Part shown: positions 49,315 to 59,516 of the stretch, piece after piece
Numbering within the stretch: position 1 is the stretch's first letter
Layout of the letters: each line of letters starts with the position of its first letter
Assembly (NCBI RefSeq): GCF_030848505.1
Contig: NZ_JAVDDU010000003.1
Coordinates: 186,001 to 250,000, forward strand
DNA length: 64,000 bases
Origin: Marinimicrobium hydrolyticum
GTDB taxonomy: Bacteria > Pseudomonadota > Gammaproteobacteria > Pseudomonadales > Cellvibrionaceae
Direction: 5' to 3'
Made by a program: the position numbers and the translations under genes
The notes under the pieces: generated by a model
Told to the model about the DNA's origin: nothing
The model's input: the letters and a program-made list of their open reading frames with translations, nothing else
Database searches by the model: none

Positions 49315-49487
49315 GAGGCTAATAGCGAATGAGTTAAGATAGTGGCATTCGACACCGCAACCCCCTGCCGATACAGGGTTGATTCAACGGTATCGGCGGC
49401 GCCTGGAACGCAGCGCCCAACGTCAATAACCAATGCGCTGCCGTTCACCGCCCCCAAACCTGTAGCAAAGAGTGCAAATACGCTGTT

Positions 49488-51584
49488 ATGGATGCCAATG
49501 AGACTGTTCGTCTGCTGATATTAAACGATTCGCGCACGGAGGCCGAACGGCTGATCAGCATGCTACACAACGCGGGACGCCCCAACCGGGCCCAGCATGT
49601 CACCAGTGAGGAAGTGCTCGCCAAGCTACTCCAGGAACAGGCGTGGGACCTGCTAATCGGCCACGACCAAACCAGCAACGTCACTCCCGCTACGGCGGTC
49701 AAACAGATCCGCCGACTTAACCGCGACGTACCCGTTCTTCTGCTCACCGACGACGAGACTGGCGCTGCAGTGGTCGATGGCCTCAAGATCGGCGCCTGTG
49801 ATGTTATTCCCCTGGACCAGGATCAACACCTACTTCTGGCCATCCAACGAGAGCTCCAAAACCGAGAGCAGCGCCAGTTACGGCGCCTGGCAGAACGACG
49901 TTTTCGCGAAGCAGAGCGCCGCAGCCAGCACTTACTGGACAGTTCACGGGATGCCATTGCCTATGTCCAGGACGGCCTCTACCTTTATGCCAACGAATCC
50001 TTCGCGGAATTGTTCGGCTACGCCGATCGTGACGATATCGACTGCCTGCCCATCATGGACATGGTGGACGAAAAAGATCAGAAGAGCCTAAAGAACTTTT
50101 TGAAGGACTTTACCCTCAAGGGTGAAGAGGCTGAAAGCACCAAGCTGGAATTTACCGGCGTCAAACACGGTGGCGGCACGACGCCTATAAGTTTGGAAGT
50201 CGCCCGAGCGACTTTTGATGAAGAGCCCTGCATTCAATTTCTCGCCCGAGCCAACCAAGCGGCGGAACAAAGCGAGGAGTTGGTCGCGCAGATTAAGGAA
50301 ATAAAGTGGCAGGATCTGGCCACTGGCCTGTACAACCGCCAGTACCTGGTGGACAGGCTGGAAAAACTGGTGGACGCCGAACCCGGCGACGGGCACGAAT
50401 CCAGCCTGGTGTACATTGACATGGATAATTACGCCGAACAGGTGCAAGCCAGTTTTGGCGTGGCTGGTGCGGATATGGCACTGGTGGACTTGGCGGCCCT
50501 ACTGCGCGCACAAGCTCAAGAAGGGGATCTGCTGGCGCGTTTCGGAGACAGCACGTTTACACTTCTGATGCACAACATCAAAGCCGATGCCGCCGTCCTT
50601 AGAGCGGAAAAGCTGTGTAAGGTCATCGAAGACCATATTGTCGATGTCGACGGCAAGACATTACAGATAACCGCCAGCATCGGCCTGTCGCTAATCAATG
50701 ACACCACCACCAGCGCTGAAGCGGCCATTGATCAGGCCGTGAACGCTATGGAAAAGGCGCGCGCCGAGCACGGCGGAAATGCCGCCCGGCTGTACGAACC
50801 GGAAATGACCGAGGACGAAAAGCAAGAGCGCGACATTGCCTCTGAAGTACAGCACGCCCTGGATTCCGACCGCTTCCGCCTGCTGTTCCAACCGATCATC
50901 AGCCTGCGCGGTTCAGAGGAAGAGTACTACGAAGTACTGCTGCGCATGCTCAATGACCAAGACGAAGAAGTATCCCCAAAAGAATTTCTGGAAACCGCCA
51001 ACAAAATGGGCGTGGGCGGGAAAATTGATCGCTGGGTGATCCTGGAATCCATCAAAATGCTGTCCCAGCACCGGGAGAAAGGCAACAAAACCAAACTTAT
51101 CGTCAACTTGAGCCGTGAGTCGCTCTGCGATGAGTCCCTGCCGCCCTGGTTGGGCGTCGCGTTTAAAGCGGCCAAATTATCCAGCGACAGCATCGTATTC
51201 CAAGCCAATGAAGTGGACATTACCAACCACTTGAATGCCGCCAAGGCGTTTGCCCAAAGCTTGAAAGGCCTTAAAACCAAAATGGCCATCAGCGGGTTTG
51301 GTTGCTCGCTCAACCCATTCAATGTGTTTAAACATGTGGAACTGAGCTTCGTGAAAGTGGACGGCTCCTTCACGCAGGATATTCAGGATAACAACGAGAA
51401 ACCCGAGACACTGATTAATCTCATCAAAGATTTGCACGCCGAAAACGTCACCACTATCGTACCTTTCGTGGAAAATGCCAGCGTACTGGCCACCCTATGG
51501 CAGGCGGGCGTACATTACATTCAGGGTTACTACTTGCAAGAACCCAGCGCCTCCATGAGCTACGACTTCAATATGGAAACCTAA
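49488..51584 (+). CDS. fimX: FimX-type degenerate GGDEF/EAL c-di-GMP receptor
   Basis: 698 residues, near P. aeruginosa FimX (691). Order: REC-like domain (1-125) without a clear phospho-acceptor Asp (LLIGHD at that place), PAS (about 135-250), a GGDEF-like domain with FGDST replacing GGDEF, and an EAL-like domain with EVL replacing EAL (YYEVLLRML). Such a protein binds c-di-GMP through the EAL domain without hydrolysing it and governs type IV pilus assembly and twitching. Gene order unknown-fimX-serB-ytjB resembles Pseudomonas. No pil gene is in the window. Confidence 0.9.
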   Translation: MDANETVRLLILNDSRTEAERLISMLHNAGRPNRAQHVTSEEVLAKLLQEQAWDLLIGHDQTSNVTPATAVKQIRRLNRDVPVLLLTDDETGAAVVDGLKIGACDVIPLDQDQHLLLAIQRELQNREQRQLRRLAERRFREAERRSQHLLDSSRDAIAYVQDGLYLYANESFAELFGYADRDDIDCLPIMDMVDEKDQKSLKNFLKDFTLKGEEAESTKLEFTGVKHGGGTTPISLEVARATFDEEPCIQFLARANQAAEQSEELVAQIKEIKWQDLATGLYNRQYLVDRLEKLVDAEPGDGHESSLVYIDMDNYAEQVQASFGVAGADMALVDLAALLRAQAQEGDLLARFGDSTFTLLMHNIKADAAVLRAEKLCKVIEDHIVDVDGKTLQITASIGLSLINDTTTSAEAAIDQAVNAMEKARAEHGGNAARLYEPEMTEDEKQERDIASEVQHALDSDRFRLLFQPIISLRGSEEEYYEVLLRMLNDQDEEVSPKEFLETANKMGVGGKIDRWVILESIKMLSQHREKGNKTKLIVNLSRESLCDESLPPWLGVAFKAAKLSSDSIVFQANEVDITNHLNAAKAFAQSLKGLKTKMAISGFGCSLNPFNVFKHVELSFVKVDGSFTQDIQDNNEKPETLINLIKDLHAENVTTIVPFVENASVLATLWQAGVHYIQGYYLQEPSASMSYDFNMET

Positions 51585-51595
51585 ACGGTTTCCAT
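51573..51595 (+). terminator. Hairpin overlapping the fimX stop
   Basis: ATGGAAACC-TAAAC-GGTTTCCAT, a 9-bp perfect stem with the TAA stop in its loop. A T-rich stretch occurs later at about 51618-51626. Plausible but not a textbook terminator; fimX and serB converge here. Confidence 0.45.
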
Positions 51596-51643
51596 CACTC
51601 GAGCGTTTTACTACTACGATTTTTTTGCGCTTCGGCTAACTCG

Positions 51644-52861
51644 CTAGGGCAGGCTGTCGCGATCCCGTAAGCCCAATAGGTACAAAATAGCATCTAACCC
51701 CAAGGTGGAAATGGAGTGCTCGGCGGACGCCTTCACCAAGGGTTTGGCCCGGAAGGCAATGCCCAGACCCGCGACGTTTAGCATCGGCAGATCGTTGGCG
51801 CCATCACCTACGGCGATAACCTGCTCCAACGCTATGCCTTCCTGCTCCGCCAGCATGGCCAGCAACTGCGCCTTGCGCTCGCCATCCACCACCGGCCCAG
51901 CCACGCGACCGGTGACCTTCCCGTCTTCAATATCAAGCTGATTGGCGTACACATAATCAATACCCAAACGCTGCTGGAGAAAACGCCCAAAGTATTCGAA
52001 GCCGCCGGACAAAATAGCGGTTTTGTAACCGAGCCTTTTTAGCGCGGTAATCAATTTTTCCGCGCCTTCGGTCAAACGAAGATTGCGGGCTATGTCCTCC
52101 AGCACCGATTCATCCAGCCCCTGCAACAGCGCCAGGCGCTGAGCAAAGCTCTGTTTAAAGTCCAGTTCTCCGCGCATGGCCGCTTCAGTGATGGCCACCA
52201 CTTGATCGCCAACACCAGCCGCTTTAGCCAACTCGTCGATCACCTCGGCTTCAATCAGCGTGGAATCCATATCGAAACACACCAGGCGCCGATTGCGACG
52301 ATAAATGGTGTCTTTCTGAAAAGCGATGTCCACTTCCAAGCGCGTGGACAACTCCATAAAGTCGGCGCGCAAAACGCTGGCGTCTTCTGGAATACCGCGC
52401 ACGGAAAATTCCACGCACGCGTTGCTGCGCTCGCCCATTGATTCCAGGGGTACTCGCCCGGACAGGCGGTTGATGTGATCAATGTTCAAATCGTGCTTAA
52501 CCGTAATGGCGGTCAGCTGCGCTATTTGTTCTGCGCTTACCTGACGCGACAACAAGGTCACTATGTGCCGTGGCTTACCTTGCTGGTCCACCCAGCTTTG
52601 ATAGCGCTCCCGGCTGATGGCCTCAAAACGCACCTGCACTTCCAGGCCAGCCAAGCGCTGCCGGATTTCCTCCTGGAGGGCGTCGCCGGCAATCTGGCTT
52701 CCGTCCAGTGCCACCAACATGCCCAGCGCCAAATTATCGTGGATAACGGCCTGGCCAATATCCAGGATGCTCGCATCGTACTTGGCCAGCAGACCGGTGA
52801 TGGCCGAGGTCACGCCGGGCTTGTCGTCGCCGAACACATTGATCAATAGAATGTCTTTCAC
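51644..52861 (-). CDS. serB: Phosphoserine phosphatase
   Basis: 405 residues. Two ACT-like domains precede a HAD phosphatase domain with motif I FDMDSTLIEAEVID, motif II ILSGGFEYF, the basic motif III region and GDGANDLPML. Last step of serine synthesis. Length fits the long, ACT-containing form of pseudomonads. Divergent from the ytjB-like gene with a mobile element between them. Confidence 0.95.
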   Translation of the reverse strand: MKDILLINVFGDDKPGVTSAITGLLAKYDASILDIGQAVIHDNLALGMLVALDGSQIAGDALQEEIRQRLAGLEVQVRFEAISRERYQSWVDQQGKPRHIVTLLSRQVSAEQIAQLTAITVKHDLNIDHINRLSGRVPLESMGERSNACVEFSVRGIPEDASVLRADFMELSTRLEVDIAFQKDTIYRRNRRLVCFDMDSTLIEAEVIDELAKAAGVGDQVVAITEAAMRGELDFKQSFAQRLALLQGLDESVLEDIARNLRLTEGAEKLITALKRLGYKTAILSGGFEYFGRFLQQRLGIDYVYANQLDIEDGKVTGRVAGPVVDGERKAQLLAMLAEQEGIALEQVIAVGDGANDLPMLNVAGLGIAFRAKPLVKASAEHSISTLGLDAILYLLGLRDRDSLP

Positions 52862-52964
52862 ACAGGCTCACTTGGTCGAAGCACCGCCGGAGACGCCCGG
52901 CGCGCGGATGGCAAACAAAAACCGCGGCATTATACCGCCTCCTGCATGGGCAGGGCTATTTACG

Positions 52965-53112
52965 CTAGCAGGCTGTTGAAAAACGTTTTCGAGGCAGGCG
53001 ATGCAAGGCAAAAATAGGCGAAAAAGCGGAGTTTATGTGCAATAAATGAGCATTTTGAGCCCGTTTTTAACGCCGCAGCGGCCACGCAGATAGTTTTTCA
53101 ACAGCCTGCTAG
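52965..53112. mobile_element. MITE-like element with 20-bp terminal inverted repeats
   Basis: 148 bp bounded by perfect inverted repeats CTAGCAGGCTGTTGAAAAAC and complement, with no coding capacity. Sequence inside (GCAAGGCAAAAATAGGCG, GCCCGTTTTTAACGCCGCAG) is, from memory, widespread in gammaproteobacterial genomes. It sits between the divergent serB and ytjB-like starts, so it could alter either promoter. Confidence 0.85.
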
Positions 53113-53163
53113 AATAGACTGCTAAATCCGACGGTTCTCTTCGCCAACAACAATGGACGTCCC

Positions 53164-54240
53164 ATGCCCCTTTTGCAACGCCTGGCCTCGCGCCCGCTCC
53201 TTCCCTTCTGCAGTGCGGTAATCGCCGTTCTGGGGTTGGTGGCCGGCCTGCTCTATTGGCATCACAGCCAGCGTAACCAGGAGCTCCACTTGGCGCATTT
53301 TGGCCAATCCCTGGCCAACAGCGCGGCGCGGCAGGCCGTCAACCCAACGCTGAACCAGGATTTGATCAGCTTGCAGGTTATTCTGCAGGAGTTAACCCGA
53401 CACCCGTCCGTCTCTGGGGCCACGATTCACGACGTGGAGCACAGACTCCTGGTGCAGAGCGGTTCTTCACCGGAAGAAGCACTGAGCCACAGCGCGCCCA
53501 TCGCCCTACACAACAACATCGGCGGCTACTTACGCATCGCCATGGAGCCTCCCGCCGCCACCGCGCAAGACCGACAGTTTTTTTGGCTCTGGTCCCTGGC
53601 CGTCCTTTTGGCCATGGCAGCGCCCTGGGCACCGGATGCCCTAGGCAAATTTCGCGTTGCTGCAGAGGAAGATACCGAAGAACCACTACCCGAGGAGCCT
53701 TTGGGAGACCCCGTCACCCTGCGCCTGGCACTGGAGATCCGCAACCTGCCCCTGCTGCATCGACAGTTAAACCTGGAGAGTTTTTCTCAATTGGTGGAGC
53801 GCCTGGAGGAACAACTTCAGGGAGTGCTCGCACTATACGGCGGAAAGCGCCACGCGCTGTCCCAAAATTGGCTACTTATTGATTTCGAAGGTCACGACAT
53901 CAGTGACTGTAGTTTGCGAGCCTTGTGTAGCGCCTGGCTGCTAAGCGAATTATCTTCCACCAATCCGGGCCCCAAATTACGCCTGGGCGCACATATTTAC
54001 CCTCTGCCCGAAGATGACGACGCGAGTCTGGTTCAGGAATTGGTAGCCCAACTGGGCGACGGTGCCCAACAAACCACTGGAATCTTTCTCGCCCCCGATT
54101 TAGTTGATGACGACTTATTGCAACACTTACAACTCGATCTCGACTCCGGCCGTCTGTTGGACATCCAGCCCCCTTACAAGGCACTGTTGCACAAACAGCA
54201 AAATCAGCTGCAGCACTTAGTGGGGCTGGCGAGCGCCTAG
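53164..54240 (+). CDS. AhpA/YtjB-like membrane protein
   Basis: 358 residues. N-terminal helix (about 14-35, FCSAVIAVLGLVAGLLYW), a ~70-residue extracytoplasmic segment, a second helix (about 138-158), then a cytoplasmic domain. Position beside serB matches the YtjB/Smp (E. coli) and PA4961 (P. aeruginosa) genes. Function is unclear; no catalytic motif is visible. Confidence 0.75.
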   Translation: MPLLQRLASRPLLPFCSAVIAVLGLVAGLLYWHHSQRNQELHLAHFGQSLANSAARQAVNPTLNQDLISLQVILQELTRHPSVSGATIHDVEHRLLVQSGSSPEEALSHSAPIALHNNIGGYLRIAMEPPAATAQDRQFFWLWSLAVLLAMAAPWAPDALGKFRVAAEEDTEEPLPEEPLGDPVTLRLALEIRNLPLLHRQLNLESFSQLVERLEEQLQGVLALYGGKRHALSQNWLLIDFEGHDISDCSLRALCSAWLLSELSSTNPGPKLRLGAHIYPLPEDDDASLVQELVAQLGDGAQQTTGIFLAPDLVDDDLLQHLQLDLDSGRLLDIQPPYKALLHKQQNQLQHLVGLASA

Positions 54241-54320
54241 CCCGGGTACGATGCCGGGAAATTGAGTCTTTGAAGCGAAGGAAGATATCTCAGTGTTTCG
54301 AGACTGCGCGGGGGGCGGGA

Positions 54321-54423
54321 GGAAAGGATAGCCTGCGTTTCGAGACCCTCGGAGGCAGGAAGCCGACGCGGAGCGTACAGGGACGTATCCACAGCGTGTC
54401 TCGAAACGCAGGCTATCCTTTCC
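54321..54423 (-). repeat. Cruciform repeat, subfamily A copy 2 (103 bp)
   Basis: Perfect arms (GGAAAGGATAGCCTGCGTTT and complement). Relative to the copy at 8011 two arm positions changed on both sides so pairing is retained. Core on the minus strand (GACACGCTGTGGATACGTCC...GGGTC), i.e. inverted relative to copy 1. Located between the ytjB-like stop and the mpl start. Confidence 0.87.
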
Positions 54424-54463
54424 AGACTACAGAAGCCACTTTACACAAGCAAAAGAGACTGGC

Positions 54464-55834
54464 ATGCACCTTCATATTCTCGGAATTTGCGGTACTTTTA
54501 TGGGCAGCCTGGCGCTGCTGGCTCGCGAGCTGGGCCACAAAGTCACCGGCAGTGACGCCAACGTGTACCCGCCCATGAGCACCCAGCTGGCCGACGCGGG
54601 CATCGAATTGATGTCCGGCTATGACCCGACACACCTGCAACCTGCCCCCGACCTAGTGATTGTGGGCAATGCGTTAAGTCGCGGTAACCCCGCTGTGGAA
54701 TACCTACTGAATGAAGGGCTGGCCTATACCTCCGGTCCGGAATGGCTGCGCGAACAGGTGCTGCCCGGCAAATGGGTACTCGCCGTCGCGGGCACCCATG
54801 GCAAAACCACCACCGCCAGCATGCTCGCGTGGATTTTGGAATACGCTGGCATGGCGCCGGGTTTTTTGATCGGCGGCGTCACCCAGAATTTTCCTCAATC
54901 GGCGCGTTTAGGGGAGACACCGTTCTTCGTCGTGGAAGCCGACGAATACGACAGCGCCTTTTTTGATAAGCGCTCCAAGTTCGTTCACTACCGCCCGCGC
55001 ACCCTGATAGTGAACAACCTGGAATTCGACCACGCGGATATTTTCCCGGACCTAGCCGCCATCCAGCGTCAGTTTCATCACTTGGTGCGCACAGTCCCCA
55101 GTGAAGGACTGATCATCAGTCCCGCCGCAGAGCCAGCCATCGAAGACACTCTCGACATGGGTTGCTGGACACCCCGAGAAGAATTCGCCCTAAGCGATAC
55201 CCCCGCCCCCTGGCAAGCACGGCTCGTAAATGCCGACGGCAGTCGTTTCGAGCTGTTGCACAACGGGCAAAGTGTGGGTCAAGTGGATTGGGCGCACACC
55301 GGTGTGCACAACGTACTCAATGGTCTAGCGGCCGTGCTGGCCGCTCGGCATGTGGGCGTCAGCCCAGAGGTCAGTGGCCAAGCGCTGTCGCAGTTTGCGG
55401 GCGTTAAGCGGCGCATGGAGTGTTTGGCGGACATTCATAGCGTGAAAGTGTACGACGACTTCGCCCACCACCCCACCGCCATTCAGACCACCTTGGCGGG
55501 CCTGCGCGCCAAAGTGGGCACGGATAAAATCATCGCCTTGATTGAGCCCCGCTCCAACACCATGCGCATGGGCGTACACCGGGACCGGCTCAATAACGCC
55601 TGTGCCGACGCGGACGCGGTCTTTTGGTATCAGCCGCCGGGGGCGGATTGGGATATGGAAGACACCGTCGCCCAAAGCCCAGTCCCCGCCAAGTTGATGC
55701 ACAGCCTGGACGAGCTGATTCACGCCACACTGACTTTGTCAGAGCCTAACAGTCATCTGGTCATTATGAGCAATGGCGGTTTTGATGGGCTGCACCAGAA
55801 ATTGATCGAGCAAATGCGCAAACACGCGCTTTAA
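54464..55834 (+). CDS. mpl: UDP-N-acetylmuramate:L-Ala-gamma-D-Glu-meso-DAP ligase
   Basis: 456 residues, Mur-ligase family. ATP-binding GTHGKTTTASML, substrate region VVEADEYDSAFFDKRSKFVHYRP and the DDFAHHPTAI block with the C-terminal EPRSNTMRMG. Re-uses tripeptide released by murein turnover. N-terminus HILGICGTFMG distinguishes Mpl from MurC. Followed 22 nt later by ubiX. Confidence 0.95.
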   Translation: MHLHILGICGTFMGSLALLARELGHKVTGSDANVYPPMSTQLADAGIELMSGYDPTHLQPAPDLVIVGNALSRGNPAVEYLLNEGLAYTSGPEWLREQVLPGKWVLAVAGTHGKTTTASMLAWILEYAGMAPGFLIGGVTQNFPQSARLGETPFFVVEADEYDSAFFDKRSKFVHYRPRTLIVNNLEFDHADIFPDLAAIQRQFHHLVRTVPSEGLIISPAAEPAIEDTLDMGCWTPREEFALSDTPAPWQARLVNADGSRFELLHNGQSVGQVDWAHTGVHNVLNGLAAVLAARHVGVSPEVSGQALSQFAGVKRRMECLADIHSVKVYDDFAHHPTAIQTTLAGLRAKVGTDKIIALIEPRSNTMRMGVHRDRLNNACADADAVFWYQPPGADWDMEDTVAQSPVPAKLMHSLDELIHATLTLSEPNSHLVIMSNGGFDGLHQKLIEQMRKHAL

Positions 55835-55855
55835 TACCCAAACCGGAGAAGATCC

Positions 55856-56467
55856 ATGGAACCCCTTCGTACCGTGACCCTGGCCATGACGGGCGCCTCG
55901 GGTGCTCAGTATGGCCTACGCCTACTGCAATGCTTATTGGCGGCCGACTGCCGGGTGTACTTGCTGTTATCCAGTGCAGCGCAGGTAGTGATTCGCACCG
56001 AAACCAATCTGGAACTGCCGGATGAATTGGAAGACCAGCAGTTGGTGCTGGCCCAGCGCTACGGCGCCAACGATGATCAACTGGTCCTATTTAGCCGCGA
56101 AGACTGGTTCTCCCCCGTCGCCTCCGGCTCCAGCTCCCCCGGCTCCATGGTTATTTGCCCCGCCAGCGGCGGGTGCCTGTCCGCCATTGCCCACGGCGCC
56201 AGCAACAACTTGATTGAACGCGCCGCGGACGTGGCATTGAAAGAGCGCCGGCAATTGATCCTGGTGCCCCGAGAAGCGCCCTACTCGGCCGTACACCTGG
56301 AGAACATGTTGGCGCTCACGCGTATGGGCGCGGTCATTATTCCGGCCAGCCCCGGTTTTTATATGCAGCCCACGACTATTGAAGAAATCATCGACTTTAT
56401 CGTCGCGCGCATACTCGACCAATTGGGCATTGAACAGGATCTAATGCCGCGCTGGGGAGAAGACTGA
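55856..56467 (+). CDS. ubiX: Flavin prenyltransferase
   Basis: 203 residues. Makes prenylated FMN, the cofactor of UbiD decarboxylase in ubiquinone synthesis. N-terminal [17 protein letters not shown]-binding loop, the central [29 protein letters not shown], and [13 protein letters not shown] are diagnostic. Here downstream of mpl, a frequent gammaproteobacterial pairing. Confidence 0.95.
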   Translation: MEPLRTVTLAMTGASGAQYGLRLLQCLLAADCRVYLLLSSAAQVVIRTETNLELPDELEDQQLVLAQRYGANDDQLVLFSREDWFSPVASGSSSPGSMVICPASGGCLSAIAHGASNNLIERAADVALKERRQLILVPREAPYSAVHLENMLALTRMGAVIIPASPGFYMQPTTIEEIIDFIVARILDQLGIEQDLMPRWGED

Positions 56468-56505
56468 CCGTCCCCTTTCGGACCACTGTGATAATGAGGC
56501 TTAGT

Positions 56506-57873
56506 ATGACCGATTTTTTACGCCAACATTTTCCCACATGGACACTATGGCTCACGGGACTTTCTCTTGCGCTCTGTGTTGGCACGACGGCAAGCGCCGA
56601 GCCGCAAGAAGCCACACCACAAGAAAAGTACCAACAGTTTTTCCGCAACAGCGCCCACGCCATTGCCACTAACGACGATCTAGCCCCGCTGTATCAAGCC
56701 ATTGGCGACCGGCGTTTCGTTCTGCTGGGGGAGTCCAGCCACGGGACGCGCGAGTACTATCAGAAACGCGCCCAAATTTCCCAACACCTCATCACTCACA
56801 AAGGCTTTCGTTTTGTGGGAGTAGAGGGCGACTGGCCTTCCATTTATCGACTCAACGAGTACGTCAAACTGCGCACCGATGACGAGCAGAATGCGCGCGC
56901 CTGGACCAAACAAAACATCACCCGCTGGCCCAGTTGGATGTGGGCCAATGAGGAATTCCTCAGCTTTATTGAGTGGCTGCGCGAACACAACGCCGAGCTG
57001 GATGAAGACCAACGCGTCGGGCTTTTTGGACTGGACATGCAAGACCCGGAAAGCGCCATTACAGAAGTACTGCAGTGGTTGCGTGAAAACGACAAGGACA
57101 ACTACGAATTTGCCGCTGACGTTTACAGCCGAATTCTCGACTTTCCCGAAGGCATGCGCGGCTACGCCCGCTATCTTATGGGCGGCGGTAGCCGGCTAAA
57201 CGACGAAGTCGCCGACGTAGCTGCACGCTTGCGCGCTGCTATGGGCGAAAATCCCGCTGAAGCCAACAAGGACCTGTGGGTCGCCAAGCAAAACGCTTTG
57301 GTGGTAAAGCGGGCGGAGGCACAGTTTCACGCGGCCACCACCGATGGTCCCGAATCGTGGAATACCCGGGCGCGTTTTATGCACGAGCAGATGTTGCGTA
57401 TCGCAGAGCGCTATGGTGACCAGAGTCGCGGCATCGTGTGGGCCCACAACACCCACGTGGGCGATTCCGCCGCTACCGATATGCGCAATCGCGGCGAGGT
57501 CAATATTGGCCGGCTGACGCGGGAGAGCGAAGGTTCGGATCAGGTATTTATTCTTGGTTTTGGCACCAACAAGGGCGAAGTCGTCGCTGGCCACAACTGG
57601 GGCGCTGCTCGTCAGGTGATGACCGTGCCACCGGCTCAGCCCAGCACTTATGAAGCCCTGATGCACAACAGCGGTTTGAACACGGCGCTGCTGCTCTTTA
57701 CCGAGGAAGCGCGCTCCGGCGCACTGGTAACACCGCTACACCAAAGGGCCATAGGCGTGATTTACCGCCCGCCCAATGAAGCCTACGTACCCACCATACT
57801 GACTCTGCGCTACGATGGTTTTCTTTACATTGATGAGACCCAGGCTCTGCGTCCGCTGAAAGAGGAAAGCTAG
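56506..57873 (+). CDS. Erythromycin-esterase-family protein, exported
   Basis: 455 residues from ATG 56506 (GAGG site), with a signal peptide cleaved near ASA (about residue 26). EreA/EreB-family motifs: GESSHGTREYY (catalytic His), VEGDWPS and VWAHNTHVGD. Plasmid Ere enzymes hydrolyse macrolide lactones, but chromosomal exported homologues need not confer resistance; I do not claim that. The stop codon TAG coincides with the first bases of a solo MITE end, so the natural 3' end may have been altered. Confidence 0.85.
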   Translation: MTDFLRQHFPTWTLWLTGLSLALCVGTTASAEPQEATPQEKYQQFFRNSAHAIATNDDLAPLYQAIGDRRFVLLGESSHGTREYYQKRAQISQHLITHKGFRFVGVEGDWPSIYRLNEYVKLRTDDEQNARAWTKQNITRWPSWMWANEEFLSFIEWLREHNAELDEDQRVGLFGLDMQDPESAITEVLQWLRENDKDNYEFAADVYSRILDFPEGMRGYARYLMGGGSRLNDEVADVAARLRAAMGENPAEANKDLWVAKQNALVVKRAEAQFHAATTDGPESWNTRARFMHEQMLRIAERYGDQSRGIVWAHNTHVGDSAATDMRNRGEVNIGRLTRESEGSDQVFILGFGTNKGEVVAGHNWGAARQVMTVPPAQPSTYEALMHNSGLNTALLLFTEEARSGALVTPLHQRAIGVIYRPPNEAYVPTILTLRYDGFLYIDETQALRPLKEES

Positions 57874-57888
57874 CAGGCTGTTGAAAAC
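57871..57888. repeat. Solitary end of the MITE family
   Basis: TAGCAGGCTGTTGAAAA matches the terminal repeat of the element at 52965-53112 and is unaccompanied by a second end. Its first three bases supply the TAG stop of the erythromycin-esterase-family gene. Confidence 0.7.
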
Positions 57889-57911
57889 CAAAGGAACGAA
57901 CGGATTTCGCC

Positions 57912-59516
57912 ATGACGTTATTGCAACTGCTCACCGCAGTAATGCCCGTAGTGTCAGTGTTTGTGCTGCTGGTGGTGCTGCGCCTACCCGCCAGCCGCGC
58001 CATGACCTTAAGCCTTTTGATCACGGCGGCTCTGGCTTGGCTGGCGTGGCGCGTACCCGGCATTCAACTGGCCGCCTCGGTTCTGGAAGGCTGGGTAGTG
58101 GCCAGCTCCATCGTCATTATTGTGTTCGGGGCCATAGTGCTTCTGAATACCCTCAAGGCCAGCGGCGCGCTCACTGTTATCCGCACCAGCTTTTTTCATA
58201 TTTCTCCCGATCGGCGCGTTCAGGTGATTATTGTCGCCTGGCTGTTTGGCTCCTTTTTGGAGGGCGTGAGCGGTTTTGGTACGCCCGCTGCCATTGGCGC
58301 CCCCCTGCTGGTAGCACTGGGTTTTCCCGCCATGGCGGCGGTAAGCCTGGCGCTGATTGCTGACAGCACCGCCGTATCCTTTGGGGCCGTAGGCACACCA
58401 GTGTTGGTGGGGATCGCCCAGGGCCTGCCCGGCACGGACTTGGAAGAACTGACCGCCATTGCCCTCACCGCCATCAGCATTGATATCGTTATATCGAGTT
58501 TTTTACCGCTGATTATGTGTGCCCTGTTAACCCGCTTTTTTGGCGCCAACCGCCGTTGGCGGGAAGGGCTGGCGCTTTGGCCTTTTGCACTGCTGTCCGG
58601 TCTGGCATTTACTGTACCGGCCTGGTTGGTGGCCTGGCTGCTGGGGCCGGAATTTCCCTCAGTGTTAGGCGCCTTGATTGGTCTGGCGCTCATGGTCACC
58701 GCCGCTCGACGAGGTTTTTTGTTGCCGGAAAAACCCTGGCGGCTGGCCAATGACAGCGACCTTAAAGACGACGCGGCGCCGGATGTCACCCCCAACCTGA
58801 ATCTGTGGCAGGCATGGACCCCCTACATACTGGCGGTGCTTCTGCTGGTGGTCACGCGCCTCGATGCGCTGCCGCTTAAAGCCTGGCTACAGGGCATCTC
58901 ACTGGGCTGGAACAATATCTTGGGCACCCCCATCAGCGCGAGCTTGAGCCCCCTCTACCTGCCGGGTACCTTGTTTGCCCTGACGGCACTGATCACCATT
59001 GCCTTGCACCGCCTGCCTGTGCGCGAAGCGGCCCGCACTTGGGCTACTTCGGCGCGCAGTCTGCTACCGGCGATTATTGCTCTGGGGACCTCCCTGCCGA
59101 TGGTGCGGATTTTTCTCAACTCGGATATCAACGCCAGTGACCTGGCGGCCATGCCCACGGAGCTGGCGGAATTGGCGGCTGGCGCCATTGCCGGCTACTG
59201 GCCACTGGTGGCGCCCTTTGTGGGCGCTCTGGGTACGTTCATTGCCGGTTCGGCCACTTTTTCCAACATGATGTTCTCCGGTCTTCAATACGAAGCAGCC
59301 GTGGCCGCGGAATTACCGCCCCGGTTAATTTTAGCCCTGCAGATGCTCGGCGCCAACGCGGGCAATATGATCTGCGTGATGAACGTAGTGGCGGCGGCGG
59401 CCGTGGTGAATTTGAACGGGCGGGAAGGCGAGATCATTCGCATGACCCTGGGGCCAATGCTCTACTACGCCTTGGGCGCGGGTTTAGTGGGAATGCTGGT
59501 GGTGGTCCTAGTCTAA
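57912..59516 (+). CDS. lldP: L-lactate permease family transporter
   Basis: 534 residues, 12-14 predicted helices, LctP/LldP family: [56 protein letters not shown]. Transports lactate or glycolate with protons. No lactate dehydrogenase gene is nearby. The 3' end overlaps the convergent Ada-type gene by 9 bp. Confidence 0.88.
   Translation: MTLLQLLTAVMPVVSVFVLLVVLRLPASRAMTLSLLITAALAWLAWRVPGIQLAASVLEGWVVASSIVIIVFGAIVLLNTLKASGALTVIRTSFFHISPDRRVQVIIVAWLFGSFLEGVSGFGTPAAIGAPLLVALGFPAMAAVSLALIADSTAVSFGAVGTPVLVGIAQGLPGTDLEELTAIALTAISIDIVISSFLPLIMCALLTRFFGANRRWREGLALWPFALLSGLAFTVPAWLVAWLLGPEFPSVLGALIGLALMVTAARRGFLLPEKPWRLANDSDLKDDAAPDVTPNLNLWQAWTPYILAVLLLVVTRLDALPLKAWLQGISLGWNNILGTPISASLSPLYLPGTLFALTALITIALHRLPVREAARTWATSARSLLPAIIALGTSLPMVRIFLNSDINASDLAAMPTELAELAAGAIAGYWPLVAPFVGALGTFIAGSATFSNMMFSGLQYEAAVAAELPPRLILALQMLGANAGNMICVMNVVAAAAVVNLNGREGEIIRMTLGPMLYYALGAGLVGMLVVVLV

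Noticed and set aside
56506-57873. Acquired macrolide-resistance gene
   Set aside because: Exported chromosomal family member without mobile resistance context; resistance cannot be inferred.
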